Assembly: GCA_905221605.1 (NCBI GenBank) | Contig: CAJNDS010002427.1 | Location: 300,001-364,000 of the forward strand | DNA: 64,000 nt | Source: Symbiodinium natans | Taxonomy: Eukaryota; Sar; Dinophyceae; Suessiales; Symbiodiniaceae | Reading direction: 5' to 3' | Shown: positions 23,180 to 35,898 of the stretch, one piece after another | Layout of the letters: each line of letters opens with the position of its first letter | Position numbering within the stretch: the stretch's first letter is position 1 | Made by a program: the position numbers and the translations under genes | Notes under the pieces: generated by a model | The model's input: only the letters and a program-made list of their open reading frames with translations | What the model was told of the DNA's origin: nothing | Databases searched by the model: none

Positions 23180-24690
23180 GAATATGCAAGGCACAAACCC
23201 CTTTGCTGGCGCCTGGACACAGCGCGGGATCGCGCCGGAGAAGAAGGCTGCAGGGCCCTCGGTTCGGAGCATCTTGGTCCTGGGCTGCTTCTGGCCCTTG
23301 ACCCCAGCGGCAAACAAGATCCCTCCAGCTTCGATCGGGCAGAACGCCTATGCTTCTTCTCTCGTTCATGGTGGGGTTAATATTCAATTCTTAAATTGTC
23401 ATTCCTGACAGGGTTTAAGTACCCTTAAAATATGTGAAATGGTACCCAACTATGACAAAGATGTTTCTTCTATCAAAAACATCCTGAAGAGCGCCTCCGT
23501 GCACAGAAATTTGCGGAACCTCTTCCTTTGCACACATACCCCTGAGATCTCTCTTGGTCCCAACAATGCAACGCACCTCCTATTGCCAATGTCCTAAAGC
23601 CGGCGAGGGCGGCTCATTTGTGCTTGCTCTTGGCTTGTTTGCTCACCTGCTGCAGATGTCCTTTGGCAGCACAAGCCAAATACGCTAACCCACTGAGCCC
23701 AGAAAACCGCTGGCCGCATTAACAGAATGTGAGCTGCAGTACAAGACACGCAAGAACGAGCAGCGTTACAGGGAACTATGTAAGAGCGATATTATTCGAG
23801 CACAAACCTATGCTACGCGCTTCCGACGCAGGTCGATACTGCACGTGTCAAGTCAAGCCGCTTTGTTGGACTAGGAATTAGGACCGTCGGACAAGGCCCG
23901 AAAACAGAACACCGGTCTTGAAGTCTTTGCGCGGCACTTATGGCAGGGGAAAAACGGCGTCTGCGCAAGAACCCTGCACCCAAACGGCGCGTGTAAGCAC
24001 ACGCACACAGCTCCGAACTCCGTCCTCAGTCAAGCCATTTGCCCACAGGATTCTCCGCTGAGACAACGGCACTACACTAGAACACAAACCAAAGGGTTAT
24101 CTGACCATGGTACTTTTATGGTTCGGAGAACAATACCGAATTTGCCGAGACCACCAACCACTAAACCAAGAGCCGATCCTAGGTCTTTCTTGAACACTGC
24201 ATGTCGGATTGAAGCAAAAAGCTGCTAAGCATTCAAAGACAATGTTTGAACACGTGTCGGAACTACAATAAACTTTGCCGTAAACCCGAAAACATCCCGA
24301 AAGTCGCTTGGGAACAAAGCTTAAGCTACACACCTTAGTTCCTCTTCCGAAGGAGTGCTTCGCTTCGTGAGGCAGGCTGACGCAGGGGTGTGATTCAGAG
24401 ATTCATGTTAGCAGCTAGCTCGAGCTCCGTATACCTTGAAACCCAAACTCTCACAGCCAAACCACCCCCCCCCATTCCCCCCTACCCCAAAAAAGCAATC
24501 ATTGTGGAATGAGGCATGGCCTTCAGGCCTTAGAGTTCCAGCCGTGGAACGCGCAATCAAGAGTTCCGGAATAAAGCTCCTGAAAAGGTCGCACAAAGCC
24601 AACTTTTTGCTCAGAGTTCCATCCGCGTCCATCCTTCTGAGAGGTACGCTGTTTCTAGGGACAAGCCCACTCTGTAAGGACCTATTAGGG
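23180..24690. other. no gene recognised
   Basis: No supported coding frame, array or hairpin seen. Confidence 0.4.
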
Positions 24691-24693
24691 TTC

Positions 24694-24730
24694 ACCCTAA
24701 ACCCTAAACCCTGAACCCTGAACCCTAAAC
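24694..24730 (-). repeat. telomere-type array (CCCTAAA)
   Basis: Five heptamers including CCCTGAA variants. Confidence 0.92.
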
Positions 24731-24843
24731 TGGCCTTCAAGAATTTTTGACCCTTTGACCCCCAGGACAAGCGATCCAAGCTCCTGAGACCACCCCAAAA
24801 AAAGTCTGCCCGCTTGCGTCCCTTTATGGTGTTTTGGCCTTTA

Positions 24844-24872
24844 GCCCTAAACCCTAAACCCTAAACCCTAAA
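24844..24872 (-). repeat. telomere-type array (CCCTAAA)
   Basis: Four heptamers. Confidence 0.92.
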
Positions 24873-24981
24873 GCCTTAAGTTTGATGTTTCTAAAAGTTT
24901 GGGGATCGCAGGGTTGGGGATTTAGACGTCTGAGAGGGTGGGTGAGCGATTGAGCACGTCCGCGCATGAGTGTGAATGAGA

Positions 24982-25043
24982 ACCTAAACCTTAAACCCTA
25001 AACCCTAAACATCCCTAAACCCTAAACCCGAAACCCTAAACCC
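24982..25043 (-). repeat. telomere-type array (CCCTAAA, interrupted)
   Basis: Eight heptamers with CCTTAAA and CCCGAAA variants and an inserted CAT. Confidence 0.9.
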
Positions 25044-25180
25044 AAAAGCGGGTGGGTGGCTGGGTGGGGAGTCCTTCGCGGCCTCGCCCTGCATTCGGGA
25101 CTTGACGCAGTCCTGGCGGTGGAATCTTCGTGTTAGGTCTCATGTTGGTGGAAGCCTTTGGGCTTCGAGGTATGGAGCAA

Positions 25181-25240
25181 CCCTGAACCCTAAACCCTAA
25201 ACCCCAAACCCCAGGTAAACCCCAAACCCTAAACCCTAAC
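25181..25240 (-). repeat. telomere-type array (CCCTAAA/CCCCAAA)
   Basis: Eight heptamers, several CCCCAAA. It is the fourth small same-strand array within 550 bp. Confidence 0.9.
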
Positions 25241-28200
25241 CATACCCCAGAGCCTGGGACTGAATGCTGAGCTTCACGGGGGTTGGGTTAGGGTATGGGG
25301 CCCAGGGCCGGTCCTGATTGTCTGTAATCGTGTCAGATGTGACTGCTGCCCCTGAAGCCCGGAGTGTTCTGCCCCCTCTCCACTCTTCTGGAAAATCGGC
25401 GAAGAATCGCACAAACATCCAAACAAAACCCGGCTTCTTGAATCTCTCGCCCCTCACAAGATTGGAAAGTTCCCGACAAGTCTAGAATTTCGATACTCCA
25501 AACGTCAACTTACCTGCTATCGCAAGTAGTTGAAGGGCTTCCCCACTCTGCATCTGAAAACAAACCGCATCTATATGACCTTGCCGCCCATACTCTGAAT
25601 TCCTAACCTTCCAACACCTTCCAACACCTTCCAAAACCTTCCCAAGAGCCCTCACGCATCTTCTTCTGAACCCCTTCTTGAGCCCTGCCCATGCTAAGGT
25701 GCCCCTCCTGTGGTTGGGTCAGCAGCACTGAGCCGCAACCCGCCAAAAAGCCGGCAGCGCCGTTCCTGGGTCCCACCCGGGGGTCTCAGGCTTCCCCCAG
25801 CTAAGTCACTTCGGCCAGCATGCAAAATGTGCTTTGAGGGTGCTTGGCTGGTTGAGAAAGCTGCCCCAGGATCACACCTGGTGGCCCGAAGCTCAGCGTC
25901 AGCGCTGCGTGAGACCCTGTGCTTTTGTCTCCGCACCCCCTTTCGGCCGGAGCCCTTCAGCGAGACTACGCCGGTTGTCGGCTCTTTGATCGTGGCTGAG
26001 TTAGTGTTAGTGTCGTGGCTGGCGCCTGGGTGCAAACCCAGAGAATATGTTGGGGGACGGGAAATTCTGCAAAATTGCTCACCAAGGGGCAGCAGAGGGT
26101 TCTGCTTCTGCGACTCGTCTCCGAAGGAGATGACGCCAAAGATAGCCACCTCTACACCCAGACCCGAGGTATGCCGCGTAAGATTGAAAGGACTTCCCCA
26201 TACCGCTTGCTTACACGGTCGATCCTCGGACAGAAAACCCTCCAATTCCACATCAGCTCCTATCAGCCAAGGGTGCATGACATTCTGCGGCTATTTTTTT
26301 CTGCGGCTAGCAGCTAAACTCTTAACCCCACACAGTCTGAAGACATTGGGCCAAAACATACACACGCTAACTGACATCGCCTGCAGTGGCATGCGGACTG
26401 CTTGGTTCGTGCCCTGCTTGAGGATGGTGGGGAAGGCGCCTGGAGCCGGGGCTTGGTGGGCTTTATGCGATTCCGGGTTTAGGGGCTCGGGTTTCAGAGC
26501 ATGTTCAATGTCCGTCAGCGTTTAGGATGCAATGGCCGGAGGTATGGTTCAATTCGGTCATGGCCGAGCAAGCACAGATGAGACACGCATGCTCCCAAAC
26601 CATGACAAGCTCCAAGCTATCCAGACCCGAAGCTACTGGAGCCCCATCCTGCTTTTCCTCCGGCAGGCTCAAGCCACTGCCAATGTTTTAGAACTTTTCG
26701 TAAGAGCGACCCGAGACCCTGAACTGTTCGTAGAGAATCTGCGAAGCGTTCCTGTCATCCCAACTTCAACACGAACCACCGAGATGCACCCCAAACTCTT
26801 GTGGATTTGAAGCACAAGTTGAGGTCGAAGACCCAGGTCGCCTCGGTACAGGCCGACGGGGCCTTCAGAACGCATAATCTTCACCTGGGAAGGCATAATT
26901 CGGAAGCGGATTCGGGTGTGGCATAAATTTGTAGGACGCAAGTGTCTCTCACTGATCCAGGGTCCCCGCGTCACATGTAATTTGCTTACAATTGAAAGCC
27001 TAATTTCCAAAGCAAGCAAAACCCAAAGATGGGCAGAAGCCTCTGATGATGAGCTTGAACCCTTTTCTAAACTTGTTGCAGCTTGCGCAAAAAGGCATCT
27101 GAGGATTGCACGATGGCGTCTGCTGAGCCCTGAGCGCATGGGCACGGAGCTTGCAACTAGGGGCTCCATTCAGCGGCCCAGTAGCACTCTTTCCCCGTGC
27201 GCATTTGCCGTGGTTGGTTGTGCGTGTGTAAGGACTCACATATACACCTTGCCATACACTTCTCTTTGCGCAGGAGATTAATTCAGGCTGCTTTCCCTCG
27301 ACACACTTCAGTGACCCAAAGCCGCAAACGGCAGGAGGCCGCCCATTTCGCCCCACTGTGGCGTGCAAATGTCATCTGAAGCCGTGTGATGAACCTCAAA
27401 ACCTAAAAGTCTCTAAGACCTTCAGCCGGCAAGAGGCTCAAAAAAGCCCGAAAACACTGCAAGGTTGATATCCTCAGCAAGGGAAACCGAAGCAAACCAA
27501 TCCGAAGGATGCCTTGTAGTGGCCAGTACCCCTCCTCTGGTCATCGGTGACCCGAGTCTTGACAGTCCTGAGAATTTCACAATGTGACATGTCATGTCAA
27601 TAAACTTCAAGGGCTTCAAACCCCGAACGTCCATTCCAAAGCCCTCAACTCATCCGACCAAAACCTGCCACCCATGTTATGACTCTCTGAGTGGTGTCAG
27701 AACCGTGTGCCCTCACGGCAAGGCAAGGCTCTCCACGGGCGTGACGGCAAACACAGCTTCACAAATCCCGGCCCCAAGGCCGCAGATCACATTCATGGAC
27801 TGGCTGAGCTTGCCTTCCATTTGGAAGGAGCTCAAGGTCTACAAGTGGGTCGTCATGCTACAAGTCTAAGCTGGCCTACCTGCTCTAATCAAGTCCAGAA
27901 CTTCGCATCAATCCCGATGCCAGCAATTGTGCAAAATGGCTGAAACTCGGGCATCTCCAAAAAAGCTTAGTGACTTGAGTCCTGGCTCCCGTGGTACAAG
28001 CTTCGGCTTAGGCTGCGAACGCCAACGAGTGTTGGTTTTCGTACCAAATGAGTGGAAACATCAACTCCAGAGCAAGAGGTCTTGCATGTACGTTGCAATT
28101 CCAAATCTCAATGATCAGGATTGAGCATGTCGGCCTGTTTCCTGGTCACGGAAGATCTGCGTGAGGTTGGTGTAAGCGCCCCACCTGGCTGACAGCGGCT

Positions 28201-28470
28201 GTAAGTCTTGGATTTGTAAGATGCCCTAAACTCTCTATACATCTTTGCAAGTATTGTCACCTTCTTCTGTCGCAAGAACCGAGCAGCTGAAGGACTTGGC
28301 TTCATATTACGAGGCTCAATCAAAAAAAGTCGAGGTCTTTATACTTTCTACCGTTGCAACAACTCCACACGGACACATCCTCGCTGCGCCTGCACATTTG
28401 CTGAAAGCCGGCACCGATGATCCGGACCTCAGGACAGCGGGGATGGCAAGACACAGGGCTGAGAGATGCA
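25241..28470. other. no gene recognised
   Basis: The longest frame (plus 25710-26525) is mirrored by a minus frame of similar length and has no domain. Frames at 26532-26810 and 26916-27281 look moderately protein-like but carry no motif. A CCTTCCAACA triplet repeat lies at 25607-25640. Confidence 0.35.
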
Positions 28471-28471
28471 A

Positions 28472-28534
28472 AACCCTAAACCCTAAACCCTAAACCCTGA
28501 ACCCTAAACCCTAAACCCTAAACCCTAAACCCTA
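28472..28534 (-). repeat. telomere-type array (CCCTAAA)
   Basis: Nine heptamers, one CCCTGAA. Confidence 0.95.
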
Positions 28535-28654
28535 AGTGCAAAAGGGCAGAAGTAGAAGGGTTCTCAGCGAAGCCGGCAGCCCGAGGTCCGCACGCCGGCT
28601 CCTCGGTAGAGGCCCTTAACGCCATGCTGATCAATGGTCCTCCGCGGCGCAAAA

Positions 28655-28776
28655 GGTTTAGGGTTTAGGGTTTCGGGTTTAGGGTCTAGGGTTTAGGGTT
28701 TAGGGTTTAGGTTTAGGGTTAAGGGTTAAGGGTTGAGGGTTAAGGGTTTAGGGTTTAGGGTATAGGCGGTTTAGGG
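28655..28776 (+). repeat. telomere-type array (TTTAGGG, degenerate)
   Basis: About 16 heptamers, with TTAAGGG/TTGAGGG variants in the middle. It faces the CCCTAAA array 120 bp upstream. Confidence 0.93.
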
Positions 28777-29477
28777 TACTCTCCGGTCATCAGCACAGGC
28801 ACGACAAAAGCACGAAGATGCGTCACATAAGCACACCAAGCGTCTTCTTGGCGCAGTCAATGATGCCAGAATACTCGGGGTTGGCCTTCCTTGAGCAGCC
28901 GCAAGGAGGTTTAGGAAGCCAACTAACTAAACGCCCTAAAATCGCAAATCTCAGTGGACCGAAAAAGACCAGAAGCCAGTGGTCAAGCCTGAAAAGGATG
29001 TCCGACACACCGACATGGGGCTTTACGACATTAGGGGTACCTTACTGCGGCCCTTGAGATAAAAGGGAGTCCCCTATGTTCGTAAACCTCCACATCAGTT
29101 CAATCCAAATTGTTTGGAGATTGACATTCCAATTCTGCATGGCTTGCAAAAATCCCTCGAAGTCGAAGAGGGCTCCTTTTGCAGACCCAGCTACGACTGC
29201 AGCTGCAATTGGGTTTTCACGTACCTGGGATGATTTTGGGATTCAGGTTTTGATTCGTGGCCGTCCTTCCGGCTTCGGGTTTAGGATGCTGAACGGCTTT
29301 GGAGTTTGATGCCTGCTAAACTCGAACTCCCAAATTGAGGGGAGATCTACACCCATAAAAAAACAGATGAAAACGTTTTGTAAATGTCGGGTCGCTCTGT
29401 GGGGTAGGTGATGGCTGCTTGCGTGCCTCCCGTGAGGAAGCCCTGCAGGGTGCACCACGGCTCGTGGATGCGTGTGT

Positions 29478-29511
<34 letters not shown>

Positions 29512-30888
29512 TCCAAAACAGGGAACTGCCTACTACGCTACATGTGGTTGATCTGGGGCGTGCGAATTTCAAGATGCAAAGCTTCCCAACAAAGGGATGT
29601 AAGGCTTGGGGCTTGGCAGGGTCGTTTGGCGCACTTACATTCTATGAGTGCACGGTCTGATCGCGGCAGAGATAGGCTCCTTCACCACCGTCTTCACGCC
29701 AGAGTCTTTCTTGGTAACAAACGCCATGGGCACAGCACCAGAACTACCTCAAAATTGCGATGGCGGCTAAGCTGCAAGCCAAAAAGTTCAAGTCATCAAG
29801 AAATGAAACTTTAGCATCATGTCCTCGGTGGAGCAGCAACTCAGGCATCACAAATGACACAATCTGTCTGCGAGAGGGATGACTAAGCAAGATCGCAGCT
29901 TGATTGTCGTTAGCTGGCAGGAAATGCCGCACATTTTAATGGACTGCAACACCGTACAAAGACCAATGGCCATTGGAATTGGACCTGTGTTGTGCGGGTT
30001 CATCACAATATTGCCAGCAGCTTCCAAATGCGACACACCATTCAAAAACGGATTGCTTGAAAAGCCAGCCGACTTGCATCTAGAACAGCACATGCAAAAA
30101 ACATGCGCTAGCCCATACTCAACACTGCTGTTGCGGACCCACGGCGCGTGATACATCTTCTTTTGATAGAAGCTGAATTGTTTGAGCAGGTTTCCGTGGA
30201 ATTGCTTGAGAAACATGTTCTGGTAACTCGCAGTAGTGGGAAAACACCGCTTGTTTCGGAATGGTGTCTGTAAACCAACTGAAGAAAATCAACAAAAATT
30301 TCCTCCCACCTGCCAGGTCAAACAATGTAAATACTTCCACCTCGCCGACCCTCTCAATGCAAATCTTGGCCGGCCGATGCTTCCACTATATTAAAACTGC
30401 ACATGTGTGTGTGTGTGTGTGTGTGTGTGTTTAAGCCTCTCTCATAAGAGCCAGGGCTTGTTCTTCTGACGTCCTAGCTTTGGTGAACCGCCACTTTGCA
30501 AATTATGTCTAGAGCAGCGGATTTCTGGTTCACTCTAAACAGAAAACTCTGCGCGGCCGGCGTCCCTTATCAGCAACACTGGCGTGCAATATCCTGCAAG
30601 AAGCACCGTACCTTAATCAACAGTAGCACTGGGACCCTGTATGTCTACTCAGGAACCGAAGAAGTACTGCTGGCTGCTCTAAGTTCTAACTTCTGTAGCC
30701 GGAAGCAGCGCTGGCCACGGTGCCCGATCCAAGCTTCACAACTACACGCCGCCGCTCTTTTGCAACAGCATGCCGCATGCTAGCACACATGGATGCCTGT
30801 CAATCGTACGGGTCCTTCACGTCAGGCAGCTGTTTGCAAGCTTTTCTACAGCCGCGAAAACAGGGCCACTCACACTGAGACAGCTGGC
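28777..30888. other. no gene recognised; two (GT)n runs
   Basis: (GT)n tracts at 29473-29508 and 30403-30430. Frames here have no recognisable domain; the minus frame 29848-30216 contains a CMCCSRC cluster but nothing identifiable. Confidence 0.4.
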
Positions 30889-32530
30889 TCAAAGGCCAAG
30901 CAATTTTCGGCTGACTGCCACAAAGGCACTGAACGTTGCAGCGATCGCCAATGCTGTGGCAGTGGTCAGTGTGACGCCCAAGACTTTCACATCCTGCGAT
31001 GAGTCCAAGCGGGTCCGCTGGTAGAGCTGGTTCGCCATGGACACCGTCCGCTGAATTTGTTGCTGCTGCCCCGGATTCGCTAGGCCCGGCTGCTGCAGTG
31101 CAACCTGGCCCTGCAGAGCAAAATGAGAGAGCAGCCTCACTGAGCTCACTTTCTCCTTGTTGACAAGGACACCGGCCACAAAGTATGGCACAGCACCAGT
31201 GACGTACGCCATCAGAAAGGTAAGCGCGATGAGGTAGAGGAGGCCATGTTCCAAAGCGTGCATGAAATCAAAGCTGAAAGTAGACATCGGAAGTGTCAGC
31301 ACCGCTGCCGCAACAACTTCCACGTCCATCGTCAGCCGCATCGCAGAGTAGCGTGCCAGGCATAGCTCGTGGACTTCTGCCCAGACAAGCAGATCCGACG
31401 GAACCTCCACACGCATCACTGGAAGAACATGTTCAGCAGCCACTTTTTGGCCACAGAGAGTGGCGTTCAGAGTCTTGAGTTTGGTAAATCGCTTTGTCAA
31501 AGCCTCGGCCCTGGTGATCAGTGCCGTCATGGAGTGGAAGAGACCGCTCACAAGCAAACCTGCAGACAGGCTCAACATCAGCGTGATGCTCCAGCCATGG
31601 CGCAGTGGGGGAATCCACCAGGCCAGAAGACATGCTCCTGCCCCGAGGCAGAAGAAAAGCACTCGCAATAGCAAGAGCGGCAGCCATATCAGCAGCAGCT
31701 CCACGAGCGATGAGCGACACGGAAAGCCGACGCACATCTGCTTTGCAAAGACTGCGGCATCCATGGGACCTTCCAAGCCGCGGACGTAGCTAGGCAAAAG
31801 GCCCTTTGGTCGGGCAATCTCTACCGTATTGGGAACACTGAGCGTGACGTTGGACAAGCTGTTGAGCTTGTCCTCCTGTGCCGAGAACCAGTCGGACGCT
31901 GGGAAGGATGCTGCAACGCAGCGAATACTCTCAATACCAACCACAGCGTGCCGGGCATCTGTCTGCTGAGGCAAGAAGAACTTCAGGTCTCTCATGAAAT
32001 CAAGGGAGCGGAGGTCGTTGTACAGATCTGTATAGGTATGATACTCCACATCAGTCCACCCGCTACAAGGACCCCACTTTGACGCAGCGAGGGGCTGTGG
32101 TGAAATCGGAGGAAGGCTCTCCAAACAGTGCTGGGTGGCTGCCTGCTCCAGCTGCTTGATGACCTCATCTGGCTGGCCACATTCACGGGCCACAAACGCC
32201 AGAAGGCGCATTGCTTGGTGCTGCATGGCTTTGCCGGACTTCTTGGGCTGGGCCATTCTGTCTGCAATGGTGCCAGGCACCAAAAGACTCAGGGCCACCA
32301 AGGGAAACCACATAGCAAAAGGCTCGCGGGCACTCTGGTGCGCAGCAAACATGAAGAACGCAACACCGCTCAATGCCATGGCAGGTACTGCACTGCCTGG
32401 CAAGCACAAGGATTCAGCAAACTGCAAGGCCGTCTGCGCTACGCTTCTGCTGTCGCTTGCGAGAGTTGGTCGGAGCCACTTCAGCACAAGCAGCACTGTG
32501 GCCGCGCAAGCAAGCCTTGAAACCGTTCAG
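30889..32530 (-). CDS. polytopic membrane protein, paralogue A (5' end unresolved)
   Basis: A 535-codon uninterrupted minus frame ending at 30889. It has hydrophobic helices near residues 36-80 (AMALSGVAFFMFAAH; WFPLVALSLLVPGTI), a soluble region of about 180 residues, a second membrane block near 258-330, then the conserved segment LPVMRVEVPSDLLVWAEVHE, further helices around 390-440, a Gln-rich stretch (LANPGQQQQIQRT) and a C-terminal helix. It is homologous along its length to the gene at 33617-35464. The frame has no ATG at its 5' end: it begins with GTG at 32496 and stays open to a stop at 32527. The first about 75 residues of the paralogue are missing, so either an upstream exon exists (AG near 32515) or the copy is truncated. 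The function is not recognised. Confidence 0.72.
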
Positions 32531-33616
32531 GGGTTCATCCAAAGTGGTTCAAGTCTTCTTCGAAAAGTGGGAAGACATCATTTTTGGTCTAGAAGGGTTC
32601 ACGTCTCCTAACCATACAACATGATTTCCAACAAGGGCCCAGCAGCGGGAACGCGAGTCGAAGCGCCAGGCTCAAGAGCGAGGCCCAAGGCTGCACCGGG
32701 AGATGCGCCGGCGTATCCGGCGCACCCAAGGATCTCATGGCGCAGGAGGCGAACCCTCCACCACAACCGTCCCAAACACACCAGCCAGGGTCCCCGCTGA
32801 ACTGACTGTCAGAAGGAGACTCTTCTGTGAACCCTAAGAAAACAAGGGGGCAAGGGCCGTACCCGGGAACCTTAGGACCTACAGCCCAAGGCACTTGAAC
32901 CAAACACGCCGGGAGGGCAGCGTGCAACTCGCGGAGTGCAGCCGCGATCGGACATGCAGCACCTGGACACATGCCGAAACTCGAAGTAGCCCATGAATCA
33001 AGCTCAGAATTTCCTGAGCTGGAGTTATCCCAATTCTTCGGAAATGGACGTGAAGACTTAGTTCCCTGACCCTTTCAGAATGGTCCGGGCTTTCCATTCA
33101 GAGGCTGCAGCTACTCCTCCTAACCGGCCACTGTTTGTTTCTTGCACGACTTGCACCCTTGGACAGTCGCTCTGCTTGTTTCCCAGCTTGGGCTATGATG
33201 GGTTTAGGTGCATGAATCGAAATACGCCGCAACAAGGGCCCGACATCGGCTTGACATCGTCATAAAATAAAGGCCCTGTCAAGGGATCTCCTTATATTGA
33301 ATCCTACCACCCTGTTTTGAGAAATCCCCACAGTGAGCTAGAAGCGTCACGAGGTACGATCACAAAAGAGCCTGTGACCGCTGCAACGCGTGAGCGACTT
33401 TCTCTAGGATCCTTGAGCCAAGCAAGACAGGTTGCTTCTCCCAAAGAAGCAGGAATCCTGCAGAAAACAGAATCACACGGTTTTGGGAATTTTACTACAG
33501 CCTTGAAAGGGCTCCTCAAGTCTACACTCTTTGCTCAACGGTTTCACAGCAGTCTGCCGGCGTGAGAACGAGATCACCTGGCGGCGCATTGGCATCCTGC
33601 CAATTCTGGCTTTCAC
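32531..33616. other. spacer between tandem paralogues
   Basis: No supported gene. It may contain the missing first exon or promoter of the downstream paralogue, but I found no sequence matching the N-terminus of the 33617-35464 protein. Confidence 0.4.
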
Positions 33617-35464
33617 TCACATTCTCCAGATATGGCTGCTAGCATAGCTGCTCTGGATTTTGCCCCAGATCTCCGTCAAAGGCAAGCTGCGCATGCTGAT
33701 TGCCACTACAGTACTCATGGCTGAAGCCATGGCCGATGCCGTAGCCGCCGTCAACCTGATGCCCAAGATGTTTATATCCTGTGACGAGTCGGATCTGATC
33801 TGCTGGATTAGCTGGCTCGCCATCGACACCGTCTTCTGAATCTGCTGCCGTTGCACCTCATCCGTCAGGCCAGGCTGCTCCAAGGCAATCTGGGCCTGCA
33901 GGCCGAACTGAGAAAGCACCGTCAATGTTCTGGCCCGCTCCATATTGACCAGGACACCAGCCACAAAGAAAGGCACGGCAGCAGCGATGTACATGAGCAA
34001 TGAATACAGCGCAATCAGGGACAAGAGACCAGGCTGCCAGTTCTCTTCCAGTGCGAAGCAAAGGGTGCAAGTAGCCATTGAGAGCGCTAGAACGGTTGCT
34101 GCAAGAGCTTCCATATCCATCCTGAGTTGCCTTGTAGCGTGGCGTGCAAGGCACAACTCTTGCACCTCTGCCCAAACCAGCAAATCTGACGGAACGTTCA
34201 CACGCATCACTGGAAGAAACTGTTGAGAAGCCACATGGGCACCACAAAGCATCGCATTAAAGGCTTTAAGCTGTGCCAATCGCTTTGTCAAAGCTGAGAC
34301 CCATAGAAGAAGCTGGGCCATGCAGCTGAGTACGCCATCGACGAGGCCCCACGCCACAAACACTCCGAACATTAGCTTCTTTTGGCGTCCATCAACCCAG
34401 GAAAAAAGACGCCACGCCAGCCCACATGCCCCCACTGAAAAGAATAGGAAAAGGCCGCATGAGATAGAAAACGGCAGACCAATCAACACTTTTTCAAGCA
34501 GCGATAGACGGTTTGGCGGTGAAATGCACATCTGGTTTGCAAAGTCTGTGGCGGCCATGGGACCTTCTAAGCTGTGGAAATAGCTTGGCAGAAGCAGGGG
34601 CTCTGCCGTGGGCACCTTCTCACTCTTCATGCAGAGCATGACGTTGGACAAGTTGTGAACCCTCTGCTGCTGGTTCAAGAAGCGATCGGATGACGGCCAA
34701 GACCGAATCACGCCCTTGATGCTGCGAATCAACACCTTCCCACTGGAGACGTCATCACCCGAGGGCAACTCGATTTGCAAGTCTTCTATAGTCTCTAGTG
34801 AACTGAGTTCTTTGTAGAGCTCTGCATAACTTGAGTGCTTCACCTTGCTAGTCAAGATAATCTTGCGTTTGCGGGCAACGTATCGACCCGCAGAGATGTT
34901 CTCCAAGGAGCTGCGTTGCGTTGTTTTCTCCAGCTGGCGAATTGTTTCGTCGGACTCTCCACATTCCCGGGCAATAAGCACAAGGATTCGCATGAACTTT
35001 CGGTGCATAGCACCATTGAAGTCCTTGGAGAGAGTTGCTATGGAGGCAACATTCGCAGGAATCGACAAACAGGAAGCCAGCCAGGGAAACCACACCGCAC
35101 AGGGAGGCCCAGTGTGGCGATAACTGGTGAAGGCGTAGTAGCCGCCTATGTTGCATGCCATCATGAAAGGCACTGCCACGCCCAACAAGGCCGCGTAGGA
35201 TTTGAAAAATACCTTAGTTTGCGCCACAATTGCCAAGTCCTCACTTCCAGGCGTGGGCTGGAGCAACTTCAGCTTCAGCAGTGCCGCAGTGACCAAGTAA
35301 GAGGCGGGGAACAACAGCCGCAGTGCCAAGCAAATTAGCACGGTGGAAAGCTGCACCGCCGGAGTTGTCGGGCTGTAGAAATCGCCCAAACCAAGCGGAG
35401 GGTATGCGCTTGTCCACTCGCTGTTCGCCTCCTGTTTTTCCGCTTGTGGCTCGGAAGCTGCCAT
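33617..35464 (-). CDS. polytopic membrane protein, paralogue B
   Basis: 615 codons from ATG 35464 (purine at -3 and G at +4) to the stop at 33617, without introns. The N-terminus is hydrophilic (about 40 residues), followed by helices around 38-75 (LSTVLICLALRLLFPASYLV) and 95-140 (AALLGVAVPFMMAC; PWLASCLSIPANVASI). A cytosolic or lumenal region contains LVLIARECGESDETIRQLEK, matching AFVARECGQPDEVIKQLEQ in paralogue A. More helices follow near 330-400, then LPVMRVNVPSDLLVWAEVQE, helices near 460-515, and a C-terminal helix. Identity to paralogue A looks moderate (I estimate 40-45% by eye), highest around the VPSDLLVWAEV segment. Tandem same-strand duplication is typical of dinoflagellate gene organisation. 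I cannot assign a transporter or channel family. Confidence 0.85.
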   Translation of the reverse strand: MAASEPQAEKQEANSEWTSAYPPLGLGDFYSPTTPAVQLSTVLICLALRLLFPASYLVTAALLKLKLLQPTPGSEDLAIVAQTKVFFKSYAALLGVAVPFMMACNIGGYYAFTSYRHTGPPCAVWFPWLASCLSIPANVASIATLSKDFNGAMHRKFMRILVLIARECGESDETIRQLEKTTQRSSLENISAGRYVARKRKIILTSKVKHSSYAELYKELSSLETIEDLQIELPSGDDVSSGKVLIRSIKGVIRSWPSSDRFLNQQQRVHNLSNVMLCMKSEKVPTAEPLLLPSYFHSLEGPMAATDFANQMCISPPNRLSLLEKVLIGLPFSISCGLFLFFSVGACGLAWRLFSWVDGRQKKLMFGVFVAWGLVDGVLSCMAQLLLWVSALTKRLAQLKAFNAMLCGAHVASQQFLPVMRVNVPSDLLVWAEVQELCLARHATRQLRMDMEALAATVLALSMATCTLCFALEENWQPGLLSLIALYSLLMYIAAAVPFFVAGVLVNMERARTLTVLSQFGLQAQIALEQPGLTDEVQRQQIQKTVSMASQLIQQIRSDSSQDINILGIRLTAATASAMASAMSTVVAISMRSLPLTEIWGKIQSSYASSHIWRM

Positions 35465-35895
35465 GACGAAGCATGTACTAGCATTTCTCTAACAACCAAT
35501 GGCTGAGGAAGGACAAAGCGGTTGATGTGAAGCTGTGTGAGGGTCTGCGCAGTACCTATTCACCATACAGACATTTATTGAAGAAGAGGTATGAGTCTAT
35601 ACGCATAGAAGACTGCAATCAGGGTTTGGTTGTTTGATTTTGGGGATCCCTCTTCACAATCACATATCGCCACTTGGATCCCCTGAAAAGCCGATGGCGC
35701 CCTTGTTCTATCTGACACTTGGCTCAACAAGCATGCGTGCACGGACGGGTGCCGGGTGCATCATAGCTCGAGCGCGGCTTCCATCAGATCCCGGCCCCTC
35801 CCAAACTCGCAAAAGCCTCTAGAACCCCGAGGAAGGCCTCAGTGCCATGTCTTGGGGCCTTCCTTCAAGAGAGGGGACGGACTTTGCCCCGCGGA
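35465..35895. other. upstream region of the membrane-protein pair
   Basis: No gene seen. It would contain the promoter of paralogue B, but no motif was recognised. Confidence 0.4.
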
Positions 35896-35898
35896 AGC

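Noticed and set aside
25710-26525. 271-codon plus frame
   Set aside because: Mirrored by a 194-codon minus frame, no family or motif.
33409-33424. CTTGAGCCAAGC, a partial reverse-complement match to the leader
   Set aside because: Only 11 bases match, with no mRNA-like context.
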